Source: Streptomyces sp. WAC05374
GTDB lineage: Bacteria; Actinomycetota; Actinomycetes; Streptomycetales; Streptomycetaceae
Assembly (NCBI RefSeq): GCF_004353505.1
Contig: NZ_SMNQ01000001.1
Coordinates: 930,001 to 994,000, forward strand
Direction: 5' to 3'
Length of the DNA stretch: 64,000 nucleotides
Below are positions 44,389-52,238 of the stretch, piece after piece. The position numbers and the translations under genes are program-made. Under the pieces are notes generated by a model. It saw nothing but the letters and a program-made list of their open reading frames with translations, ran no database searches and had not been told where the DNA came from. Position 1 is the first letter of the stretch; the number at the start of each line of letters is the position of its first letter.

Positions 44389-45749
44389 GACGCACCGCCC
44401 GCGCGGCGCAGCGCCTCGCCGTACGGGACGGTCCGCGCACCGGGGTGCCGGGCGGTGTGGGCGGCGGCGCCGGACGGGGTGACGAAGGGCAGCAGCTCCG
44501 TCCCGTCCGCCACCCACACGGCCTTGTCGGCGAACCAGGGCGTGCCGGTCGTGGTGTCGGGGACGTAGGCGGCGCGCACGGTGCCGCGGGCGGCGGCCAC
44601 CGCGCCGAGGAGGCGCTTCGGGGAGGTGAAGGCGCGGGTGGTGCCGTCCTTCAGCCAGAGCTCGGCCCGGGCGGCGGGCGGCCGCGTGGCGCGGGCTGCG
44701 GCGTAGGAGGCCCCGTACACCCGCTTCAGGTACCGGTCGTCGACGAACGCGTCGACGTCCACGTCACCGACCAGCTTCGCCGACTTCAGCACCGGCACGT
44801 CCTGTTTCAGGGCGTCCACGAGGGCGGGCTTGAGGGTCGGGTCGAAGGTGGCGATGCCGTGGGCGCCGTTGTAGAGGTAGACGACCTCGGCCGGGAGTCC
44901 GGTGGCGCGGGCGACGGACTCGGCGGCGGCCACGGGCTCGGCCCGGAGGTGGTCCGTGGCCCGTCGCTGGGCGCGCAGGAAGGCGTCGACGACGGCGGGC
45001 CGCTCCTTGGCGAAGCTCTCGCGCACGGTGACGCCGTGGAAGGTCGGCACGTTCAGTTCGGCACCGTCGTAGAGGGCCTTGGCCCGGCCCTGGTGGGCGA
45101 GGAGTCCCGGCCAGGCGACGAACTGCGAGAGGGCGTCGGCGCTGCCGGACTGGAGGGCGGAGGCGCCCACGGACGGCTGCTGGTTGAGCTTGCGGATGTC
45201 CTTGTGCGGGTCGATGCCCGCTCGTCGCAGGGCGCGGACGAGGGTTCCGTCGGCCGCCGAGCCGACGGAGGTCGACACCTTCCTGCCGCGCAGGTCCTCG
45301 AGGCGCTCCAGGGGTGAATCCGGGGCGGTCACCACGGTGTTGAGTCCGCCGCGCAGGTTGTAGCCGGTGACGGAGACCAGCCGGGTGGGGCGGTTGAGCT
45401 GCTTGCCGCGGGCGGCGTTGATGAGGAGGGGGAAGTCCCCCATGGAGCCGATGTCGATCTTACCGGCGGTCATCTGGGCGGTGATCGGCGCACCGGTGGC
45501 GTAGTCCTGCCACCGTACGCGGTAGGTGGTGCCGTCCTCGGCGCCGCGGGTCTTCAGTTCCTGCTCGAAGTAGCCGAGTTCGCGCAGCAGGGTGCCGGCG
45601 GTGACGGTGTTGATGGTCTTGGACTGGTAGCCGACGGTGACGGTGACCGTGCGGGGGCCGTCGGCGTCCGCGTCGCCGCCGCACCCGGTGAGCAGGGCGG
45701 CGGCCAGTGCGGTGGCCAGGACGGCGGGGGTGAGTCGTGTGCGCGGCAT
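44385..45749 (-). CDS. TauA/SsuA-type binding lipoprotein with C-terminal NosL-like domain
   Basis: A 454-residue lipoprotein, lipobox ending at C23 (ALLTGCGG). Residues 35-340 form an NMT1/TauA-like periplasmic binding fold (GYQSKTINTVTAGTLLRELGYF, AQMTAGKIDIGSMGDFPLL, GRKVSTSVGSAADGTLVRAL). The final 100 residues are extra for this family and read like the second half of NosL: ELWLKDGTTRAFTSPKRLL, AAYVPDTTTGTPWFADKAVWV, ELLPFVTPSGAAAHTARHPG. The Cys/Met metal motif of true NosL proteins is not seen. The domain call is from pattern memory and should be tested. It delivers substrate to the permease next in the operon. Confidence 0.82.
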   Translation of the reverse strand: MPRTRLTPAVLATALAAALLTGCGGDADADGPRTVTVTVGYQSKTINTVTAGTLLRELGYFEQELKTRGAEDGTTYRVRWQDYATGAPITAQMTAGKIDIGSMGDFPLLINAARGKQLNRPTRLVSVTGYNLRGGLNTVVTAPDSPLERLEDLRGRKVSTSVGSAADGTLVRALRRAGIDPHKDIRKLNQQPSVGASALQSGSADALSQFVAWPGLLAHQGRAKALYDGAELNVPTFHGVTVRESFAKERPAVVDAFLRAQRRATDHLRAEPVAAAESVARATGLPAEVVYLYNGAHGIATFDPTLKPALVDALKQDVPVLKSAKLVGDVDVDAFVDDRYLKRVYGASYAAARATRPPAARAELWLKDGTTRAFTSPKRLLGAVAAARGTVRAAYVPDTTTGTPWFADKAVWVADGTELLPFVTPSGAAAHTARHPGARTVPYGEALRRAGGAS

Positions 45750-45759
45750 GGCGGGCCTC

Positions 45760-45987
45760 TCAGCGGAGCAGGTAGGGCATGTTGACCTCGACGGCGCCGG
45801 TGGGGCACCGGGCGGCGCAGGGGCCGCAGTACCAGCACTCGTCGACGTGCATGTACGCCTTGCCGCTGTCCGGGTTGATGGCGAGCGAGTCGAGCGGGCA
45901 CATGTCGACGCAGAGGGTGCAGCCGTCGATGCACTTCGACTCGTCGATGGTCACGGGCACGTCGGCACGCTGGGGCGCCAGAGGCAT
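45760..45987 (-). CDS. AprB-like 2x[4Fe-4S] ferredoxin
   Basis: A 75-residue ferredoxin. Cluster motifs are at residues 19-31 (CIDGCTLCVDMCP) and 51-62 (CWYCGPCAARCP). The first motif has the CxxxC spacing, and the ending GAVEVNMPYLLR resembles the shape of AprB, the electron-transfer subunit of adenylylsulfate reductase. GGAG lies upstream of the ATG at 45987. It most likely passes electrons to or from the AprA-like flavoprotein at the end of the operon; the two genes bracket the transporter. Confidence 0.88.
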   Translation of the reverse strand: MPLAPQRADVPVTIDESKCIDGCTLCVDMCPLDSLAINPDSGKAYMHVDECWYCGPCAARCPTGAVEVNMPYLLR

Positions 45988-46024
45988 GGCTGTCTCCAGG
46001 GAGGGGGCGGGGTGGTACGGGTGG

Positions 46025-46810
46025 TCAGTGCGAGGAGCGGTGCAGGAGGCCGCTCATGGTGATGCGGTCGCCGCGGAACCGGATGAACTCCAGGTCCACG
46101 GGCCGCCCGTCGCACAGGTGGGTGAGCCGTTCCAGCATCAGGACGGCCGCGCCGCGCGGTGCTTCGAGCACGGCGGCGGAGTGGGCGTCCGCGTTGACGG
46201 CTTCGAGGGTGATGTCGGCCGAGCCGAGGGCCTGCCCGGTGAGGCGCTCGATGAGCCGGAACACGTCGTTGTGCTCCAGGTCGCAGTCGAGCAGGGCGGC
46301 CCCGATGTCCATGGGGATGTACGTGAGGTCGAGGGAGAGCGGCAGCCCGTTGAGCCTGCGCAGCCGCTCCACGCAGAGCACGTCGGCGCGTTCGGCGACC
46401 CGCAGCCGCCGCGCCACCGGCGCGGGTGCCGGGACCGGGCCCGCCGTGCGCACCTCGTTGGTCACCTCACCGTGCTCGTGCAGGGTCTCGGCGAGCCCCT
46501 GGAGCCGGTGGAGGCCGTGCGGGTACTTCTCCGCCACCAGGACGGTCCCCACACCGGGCTGGCGCTCCACCAGTCCTTCCGCGCGGAGCAGGTCGAGCGC
46601 CTGGCGCACGGTGTTGCGGGAGACGCCGTAGTCCGTGCCGATCCGTCCCTCCAGCGGCAGGACGCCGCCCGGGAAGCCGCCGGTGCGCGCCTGGTGGCGC
46701 AGCAGGTCGGCGAGCTGTCGGGCCCGGTCCGCGCGCACCCGTCGCCGTCGCGCGGCGGCGACGGGTGCGGGGTGTTCACGGGTGCGTTCGGCTGGCATGT
46801 GCGGGACCAT
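46025..46810 (-). CDS. GntR/HutC family regulator with UTRA domain
   Basis: About 261 residues. The winged helix (residues 40-105) shows GRIGTDYGVSRNTVRQALDLLRAEGLVERQPGVGTVLV. The UTRA effector domain follows (VLCVERLRRLNGLPLSLDLTYIP, VDLEFIRFRGDRITMSG). It is the first gene of the six-gene operon, 37 bp before the ferredoxin gene, so autoregulation by the imported substrate or a derivative is likely. ATG at 46810 or 46798, neither with a strong ribosome site. TTGCG repeats at 46835-46839 and 46846-46850 are possible binding elements. Confidence 0.88.
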   Translation of the reverse strand: MVPHMPAERTREHPAPVAAARRRRVRADRARQLADLLRHQARTGGFPGGVLPLEGRIGTDYGVSRNTVRQALDLLRAEGLVERQPGVGTVLVAEKYPHGLHRLQGLAETLHEHGEVTNEVRTAGPVPAPAPVARRLRVAERADVLCVERLRRLNGLPLSLDLTYIPMDIGAALLDCDLEHNDVFRLIERLTGQALGSADITLEAVNADAHSAAVLEAPRGAAVLMLERLTHLCDGRPVDLEFIRFRGDRITMSGLLHRSSH

Positions 46811-46986
46811 ACCGATGCTGCCCGCCCTATGGTGTTGCGGCAGTATTGCGCCACTTCCGAAACCTTGCACGCGGCTGTGACCTGCGCTTTTGTCGGGGCC
46901 GACGGGAGATCTGCCACATGGGGCGTGCCGGGTGCGGCCGGAAATGGGTGGACCGCCGGCCGGCGCCGGTGGGAGGGTCGCCCACC

Positions 46987-47823
46987 ATGAACGAGCACGC
47001 GGTCCTCGCCCTGTCGCCCCGGCGCACCTCGACGGGGGAGCTCCTGGCGTCCGCCGCCGCGCGGCGGGGCATGCGGGTCGAGGTGCTCCCGGCCGGCGGT
47101 GGCGCGGGCTCGCCGGGACCGTGGGGCTCCGGTGACGTCCACTACTACGGAGGGCCGCTGTTCGCGGCCGGGGTGGTGGAGGAGCTCGGCCTGGGGCTGC
47201 TGGAGCCGGCCGACGGCTGGCTGGCGTCGCTGCCGCGGGCGTACACGCTGCGCCGCGTGGTGGAGGCCACGCTGGGCGAGGCGCGCCGGCTGACGCGGCC
47301 GGCGTTCGTCAAGCCGCCGAGCGACAAGAGCTTCCCGGCGGCGGTGCGGGCGGACGGTGGCCGGCTGCCGTCCGGCGGCTCCGCGCCGCCCGATGACACG
47401 CCGGTGCTGATCAGCGAGGTGGTCACCTGGGAGGCGGAGTTCCGCCTGTTCGTGCTGGACGGGGAGGTGCGGGCGGGTGCGCAGTACGCGACGTTCGGCC
47501 GGCTCGACGCGGCGCCGCTGGACGGCCACCGCCACCGCGCGGCCGTCCTGGACTTCGCGGCCGGCCTTCTCGCCGCCCGCGGCGACACGCTGCCCAGCGC
47601 CGTGGTCGTGGACGTCGGCCTGGTGACGGCCTCCGAGCCCGGAGGGGCGGAGGGCTGGGCGGTGGTGGAGGCGAACATGGCCTGGTTCAGCGCCTGTTAC
47701 GCCGCCGACCCCGACGGCGCCCTGGACGTCGTCCTGCGCTCGGCGGGGCCGCGTGCCCGACTCACGGCGCGGGATCGTCGGTTCGACCGTGGCCGCCGTC
47801 CCGTACCGCGACCAGGCCGTTGA
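46987..47823 (+). CDS. ATP-grasp domain protein (DUF4343 type)
   Basis: A 278-residue protein with ATP-grasp features: FVKPPSDKSFPAAVR (ATP-binding Lys), VLISEVVTWEAEFRLFVLDGEVRAGAQY and AVVVDVGLVTASEPGGAEGWAVVEANMAWFSACYA (metal-binding Glu/Asn). It matches the DUF4343 group, whose substrates are unknown. GGGAGG at 46972-46977 sets the ATG. It is divergent from the GntR operon. Its last 62 bp overlap the 3' end of the convergent beta-propeller gene. Confidence 0.82.
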   Translation: MNEHAVLALSPRRTSTGELLASAAARRGMRVEVLPAGGGAGSPGPWGSGDVHYYGGPLFAAGVVEELGLGLLEPADGWLASLPRAYTLRRVVEATLGEARRLTRPAFVKPPSDKSFPAAVRADGGRLPSGGSAPPDDTPVLISEVVTWEAEFRLFVLDGEVRAGAQYATFGRLDAAPLDGHRHRAAVLDFAAGLLAARGDTLPSAVVVDVGLVTASEPGGAEGWAVVEANMAWFSACYAADPDGALDVVLRSAGPRARLTARDRRFDRGRRPVPRPGR

Positions 47824-49369
47824 AGACGCCGACGTACGCGGTGCCGTCCGGGCCGAGGGTGACCGGCGCCCAGGTGTTGTCGTAGAGGGGGCCGGTGCCG
47901 GTGAGCCTGCTCCAGAGCTCGCGGCCGGTGCGGAAGTCGACCGCCGTCAGGTACCAGGCGTCGACGCCGAGCGGGTGGGGGTTCTTGGTGTAGAGGTGGA
48001 GCAGGCCGTTGGCGGTGGAGAGTTTGGGGACGGTCGACGGTGACCGGACGGGGCTCTCCCAGACCGTGTCGCAGCCGCTGCCGTCGTCGCGTACGTCCAC
48101 CCGGGTCACTCCGCCGGTGACGGAGCGGCCGAAGGTGAGCGAGGTGACGTCCTCGTAGCCGTAGTTGTTCTCGACGATCAGGCTGTTGCCCCAGGAGATC
48201 AGCGAGTTGTCGGTGGTGGACCGGCCGTCGGGGAAGACGGGGACGCGGCACACCAGTCGCCGCTCGTCCGGTACGCCGGCCTCGCGGCGGTACACGAGGA
48301 CGTTCATCCGGCCGTCCGCGTTGTCGGTGATCGCCACGTAACGCTTGCCGCCCGCGCCGAACAGGTCGGGTGTGGTGCCCGAACCCTGGTTCACCGAGCC
48401 GGGTTTGGCGCCGCTGCCGCGGTCGTAGGTCTGGCGCCAGACCACCTCGGGGGTGCCGTCGGGCCGGGCCCGGAAGGTGTAGAGCGCGTGGTCGGAGACG
48501 ATCGAGACGCCGTCCTGGGCGACGGAGAAGGAGTTCTGGATCTCCTCGCCGGGCAGCCGCACGGACCGGACGGTGCCGTCGGCGGGGTCCACGGTGCCGA
48601 CCCTGCCCCGGCGGGTCACCCACCAGATGCGGCCGTCCCAGTCGGGCATGACCGACGTCACGGGGTCGCACTCGCCGGTGGGGCGGGGGTCGGTCCACGT
48701 CGCGCAGTCGTGCGGGACGTGTCCGGTGAGGTCCCAGTCCGCGTCGGCGGTGAACCGCCACCGGCCGTCGGGGCCCCGGGCGTGGGCGAGCCGGACGACG
48801 TGCCGGCGGGAGTCGGCGAGGACGAGCCGGTCCCGCTCGTCGAGGTAGGCGTACGCGCCTCCGGAGGTGTCCTTGAAGATCCGGGAGAAGTCGAGCCGGG
48901 TGAGGGCCTCGACCGTGGAGGGGCGCTGCGGCAGCGCGTACTCGGCGAGGACGGCCAGCGAGGAGGGGTCCAGCAGCTTGACGACGAAGCCGGAGAAGGT
49001 GCCGCAGACGGTGATGATCCGGCCCGCGCGGTCGAAGGTGACGGTGGCGCACTCCCCGCCGAGTACCGCCATGGACCGGCTGCGGACGACGGGGGCCTCT
49101 CCCAGCGGGCCGCTCCACGGATACGTACCGCTGCCCGCCGCGTCCGCGTGCATGCCGCTGCGGCCGTTGGGCGCCAGGTGGGGGTGTTGCGGCGGGGGCC
49201 CGCCGGGTAACGGCCGGGCCGTGGCGGGGGCGCCCGTGTAGCCGGGGACGAGCCGGTGGCCGGGGGCGAGGGGGATGCCGTCGGCCCGTGCGCCCGCCAG
49301 GGGCAGGGCCGCGACGAGGCAGACCGCGGCGAGCACGGTGGCGCCGCGTCGTCGGTTTCGGGTGGACAT
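47762..49369 (-). CDS. Secreted PQQ-like beta-propeller protein of unknown function, with a TTA codon
   Basis: A 535-residue exported protein. Signal peptide at residues 1-29 (ATVLAAVCLVAALPLAGARA). The mature part has repeating beta-propeller blades (GRVGTVDPADGTVRSVRLPG, DWDGRIWWVTRRG, GLLHLYTKNPHP, GTAYVGVFNGLVAVRDG). Scattered cysteines (ECATV, VCGTF, DCATW, GECDP, GCDTV) suggest disulfides. Leu-54 is encoded by TTA (49210-49208), a codon so rare in Streptomyces that it implies dependence on the bldA tRNA. Function cannot be assigned. Confidence 0.82.
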   Translation of the reverse strand: MSTRNRRRGATVLAAVCLVAALPLAGARADGIPLAPGHRLVPGYTGAPATARPLPGGPPPQHPHLAPNGRSGMHADAAGSGTYPWSGPLGEAPVVRSRSMAVLGGECATVTFDRAGRIITVCGTFSGFVVKLLDPSSLAVLAEYALPQRPSTVEALTRLDFSRIFKDTSGGAYAYLDERDRLVLADSRRHVVRLAHARGPDGRWRFTADADWDLTGHVPHDCATWTDPRPTGECDPVTSVMPDWDGRIWWVTRRGRVGTVDPADGTVRSVRLPGEEIQNSFSVAQDGVSIVSDHALYTFRARPDGTPEVVWRQTYDRGSGAKPGSVNQGSGTTPDLFGAGGKRYVAITDNADGRMNVLVYRREAGVPDERRLVCRVPVFPDGRSTTDNSLISWGNSLIVENNYGYEDVTSLTFGRSVTGGVTRVDVRDDGSGCDTVWESPVRSPSTVPKLSTANGLLHLYTKNPHPLGVDAWYLTAVDFRTGRELWSRLTGTGPLYDNTWAPVTLGPDGTAYVGVFNGLVAVRDGGHGRTDDPAP

Positions 49370-49463
49370 GGGGCGACGCTAGGACGCCGATCTTGACACG
49401 TCCATGGCGATGGCGCCCTGTTCACGCGACTGTCGCACGGGGCGCGCGGCGGGCGGGCCGCGC

Positions 49464-50798
49464 TCAGGCGGGCGGCCGGTCGGTGGAGTCGCGCCGGGCG
49501 GCGGCGACCGCCGCGAGGACGAGGCCCACGCCGAGCACGGTCAGCCCGCGCAGCCAGACCGCGGCCTCGATCCGGGTGGAAAGCAGGACGCAGGAGGCGG
49601 CGCCCAGGACCGGGACCACCGCCGGCGTGCGGAAGTGGCCGGGGGTGCCCGGTTCACGGCGCAGCACCAGCGCGGCCGTGTTCACCAGCAGGAACACCAC
49701 GAGGAGCAGCAGCACCAGGGTGGACGCGAGGGTGGCGACGCCGCCGGTCAGCGCGAGCAGCATCGACAGGGCGGTGGTCGCCGCGATCGCGGCCCACGGG
49801 GTGCGGCGGCCGGGCAGCACCCTGGCCAGGACCGCGGGCAGCAGGCCGTCGCGGGCCATCCCGTAGGCGAGCCGGGACGACATGATGCCGGTCAGCAGCG
49901 CGCCGTTGGCGACGGCCACCAGCGCGATGGCGCTGAAGAGCCACACCGGCACGCCGCCGGCCGCCCTGACCACCTCCAGCAGCGGCCCGCCGGAGTGCGC
50001 CAGCGTGCTCGTCGGTACGGCGGCGGAGGCGGCCAGGCCGACCAGGACGTACACCGCGCCTGCCGTGACCAGCGCGCCGAAGAGGGCGCGCGGGTAGGAG
50101 CGCCGGGGGTCACGGGTCTCCTCGGCGACGTTGACGGACGTCTCGAAGCCGACGAAGGAGTAGTACGCGAGGACGGCGCCGCTCAGGACGGCGGCGGCCG
50201 CGCCGTGCTCGGCCGTGCCGAGCCGGACGAGCCGCGACGGGTCGCCGTCGCCCCGCGCCAGCAGCAGGCAGCCCAGCACGACGACGATCGCCAGACCGCC
50301 CACCTCGACGACGGTCGCGACGACGTTGGCCCGGGTGGACTCCCGGATGCCCCGGGCGTTCAGGAGCGCCAGGGCGGCCAGGAACAGCACGGCGACCGGG
50401 GCGACCGGGGCGCTGACGAAGGCCGTCAGGTAGTCACCGGCGAAGCCCCGGGCGAGCGCGGCGACCGAGACCACTCCGGCGGCGAGCATGCAGAAGCCCG
50501 CGAGGAACCCGACGAAGGGGCCGAAGGCACGGGTGGCGTAGTGGGAGGCGCCACCGGCGCGGGGGTACTTGGTGGCCAGTTCCGCGTAGGACGCGGCCGT
50601 CAGCAGGGCGAGCAGCAGCGCCACGGTGAGCGGCACCCACACCGCTCCCCCGGCGTCGGCGGCGACCTGGCCCACCAGGACGTACACGCCGGCGCCGAGG
50701 ACGTCGCCGAGGATGAAGAAGTAGAGCGTGCGGGTGGTGAGGGCCCGCTCGAGGGGCGGGCGGCCGGCTGTCGTCGGCGGGGGCGCTGTCTTCGGCAT
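49464..50798 (-). CDS. APC family amino acid permease
   Basis: A 444-residue transporter with about twelve helices. The family signature is TLYFFILGDVLGAGVYVLVGQVA near the N-terminus, with VAEETRDPRRSYPRALFGAL and YAELATKYPRAGGASHYATRAFG. It imports or exchanges amino acids or amines; substrate unknown. Start at 50798 (MPKTAPPPTTAG) was chosen. The longer frame from 50840 begins with a non-hydrophobic Arg-rich stretch and no ribosome site. Confidence 0.88.
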   Translation of the reverse strand: MPKTAPPPTTAGRPPLERALTTRTLYFFILGDVLGAGVYVLVGQVAADAGGAVWVPLTVALLLALLTAASYAELATKYPRAGGASHYATRAFGPFVGFLAGFCMLAAGVVSVAALARGFAGDYLTAFVSAPVAPVAVLFLAALALLNARGIRESTRANVVATVVEVGGLAIVVVLGCLLLARGDGDPSRLVRLGTAEHGAAAAVLSGAVLAYYSFVGFETSVNVAEETRDPRRSYPRALFGALVTAGAVYVLVGLAASAAVPTSTLAHSGGPLLEVVRAAGGVPVWLFSAIALVAVANGALLTGIMSSRLAYGMARDGLLPAVLARVLPGRRTPWAAIAATTALSMLLALTGGVATLASTLVLLLLVVFLLVNTAALVLRREPGTPGHFRTPAVVPVLGAASCVLLSTRIEAAVWLRGLTVLGVGLVLAAVAAARRDSTDRPPA

Positions 50799-50892
50799 GA
50801 TCACCGTTTGCCCCCGGATGCGGCCCGGCAGGCGGGGCATGGGTCATGAGTTCCGGCGGGCCTTCCGGCGGGGCCGGTGGTCACCCCGGAGG

Positions 50893-51363
50893 TCAGCGGC
50901 GCATGGGGCCCCAGGGGCGGCGCTGGCGGGCCACCTCCGCCTCGGCCTCCTTGATGACGGCCGGGTCGATCCAGCTCACCGGGACGATGTCGGCCAGGAG
51001 CGGTTCATTGTCCGGGCCGCGCGCGACCTCGCGGCCGTGGAGCGTCCAGGGGCGGATGTCGCCGTCGCGGTCACGGCGCAGGTGGCAGTAGTCGTACAGC
51101 CGGCGGGCCACCCACAGCCGGAGGGAGCGGTCGCCCCACCAGGACTCGACCCGCAGCGGGTTCGCGGACAGACCGGGCATGGGGATGCCGGTGAGCCAGT
51201 CGACGCTGCGGGTGGTGTCCAGGTCGTGGGCCGGGCCCCGGGACCAGCGGACGTAGAGGGCCTCCCGGCGCCGCACCAGCTCACCGAGTTCATGGAGCGA
51301 ACGCACCGTGGGCAGATCGGGGTGGTCGTGGGTGGCGGCGCCGCGGCCGGCCGTGTGGGTCAT
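50893..51363 (-). CDS. DUF6098 family protein
   Basis: A 156-residue soluble protein of a Streptomyces-type uncharacterised family. Visible features are VRSLHELGELVRRREALYVRWSRGP, a WW-D/W-rich middle (VESWWGDRSLRLWVARRLYDYCHL), and IVPVSWIDPAVIKEAEAEVARQ. No catalytic motif is recognised. GGGAG lies about 12 bp before the ATG. It is divergent from ramR across a 253-bp gap containing a CGAAC/GTTCG inverted repeat near 51520-51545 and no other clear element. Confidence 0.75.
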   Translation of the reverse strand: MTHTAGRGAATHDHPDLPTVRSLHELGELVRRREALYVRWSRGPAHDLDTTRSVDWLTGIPMPGLSANPLRVESWWGDRSLRLWVARRLYDYCHLRRDRDGDIRPWTLHGREVARGPDNEPLLADIVPVSWIDPAVIKEAEAEVARQRRPWGPMRR

Positions 51364-51616
51364 GCGCTTCACGCTCCCTCGCCTACCCGGCCATTCTCGG
51401 CGGACGCCCGGTTCCTCACCACGCGACAGGGGCCCCACCACGCGGGGGCGCACACGCCTGCGCACGACGGCGCACGAGGGGCGCTCGTATGCGCGGGGCG
51501 CGCGCCCCCGAACGTACTCGGCCATGTTCGTCCGCCGCCGCCGTGGGAAGCCGCATGGGTGGCCCGTACGGAGGTCCGGCCTGCCCACTGGGCGGACGAC
51601 AGGGAGGGGATGGGAC

Positions 51617-52225
51617 ATGACAAGCGTGCTTGTCCTGCACAGCGCGAGTCTGCTGAGGTCGGCGCTGGTGGCGCTGCTGAAATCGGAGGGGGCGTTCGAT
51701 GTGTTCTCGGCGGGCTGGCGGACCGCCGGCCGGCACGCCGAATCGTTACGGCCGGACGTGTGCGTGGTGGACCTCGACTGTCCGGGGGCAGCGGCGCTGT
51801 TCGACGGCGGGGCGGAGGAGGAACGGAGCGTGCTCGGTGCGCGCACGGCGCTGCTGGTGCTGGCGTCGGCGGGACGGCCTGGGGCGCTGCGCAGGGCGTT
51901 CGAGGCGCGGGCGCTGGGTTTCGTGGACAAGCACGGTTCGCCGCAGCGGCTGGTGCGGGCGATCCGCAAGGTCGCCGAGGGGGAACGGTTCGTGGACGAG
52001 TCCCTCGCCTTCGGCTTCCTGGAGGCGTCCAGAATGCCGCTGACGGCACGCGAGCTGAGCGTGCTGGCGAGGGCGGCGGAGGGGGAGTCGATCGCGGAGA
52101 TCGCCCGGGGTCTGCACCTGTCGAACGGGACGGTGCGCAACTACATGGCGTCGGCCACCCGCAAGGTCGGCGCCCGCAACCGGATCGACGCGATCCGGAT
52201 ATCCCAGGGCGCCGGGTGGGTGTAG
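51617..52225 (+). CDS. ramR: Response regulator activating SapB genes, with a TTA codon
   Basis: A 202-residue NarL/LuxR-type regulator: atypical receiver at residues 1-120 (VLVLHSASLLRSALVALL, VCVVDLDCPGA) and HTH at 138-200 (LTARELSVLARAAEGESIAEIARGLHLSNGTVRNYMASATRK). Its place next to ramC-ramS-ramA-ramB identifies it as RamR/AmfR, the activator that binds the ramC promoter and triggers SapB formation. No cognate kinase gene adjoins, as is usual. Leu-44 is TTA (51746-51748), so translation should need bldA tRNA. AGGGAGGGG at 51601-51609 fits the ATG. Its stop is 13 bp from the convergent ramB stop. Confidence 0.92.
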   Translation: MTSVLVLHSASLLRSALVALLKSEGAFDVFSAGWRTAGRHAESLRPDVCVVDLDCPGAAALFDGGAEEERSVLGARTALLVLASAGRPGALRRAFEARALGFVDKHGSPQRLVRAIRKVAEGERFVDESLAFGFLEASRMPLTARELSVLARAAEGESIAEIARGLHLSNGTVRNYMASATRKVGARNRIDAIRISQGAGWV

Positions 52226-52238
52226 CGGGCCGCGCGGC

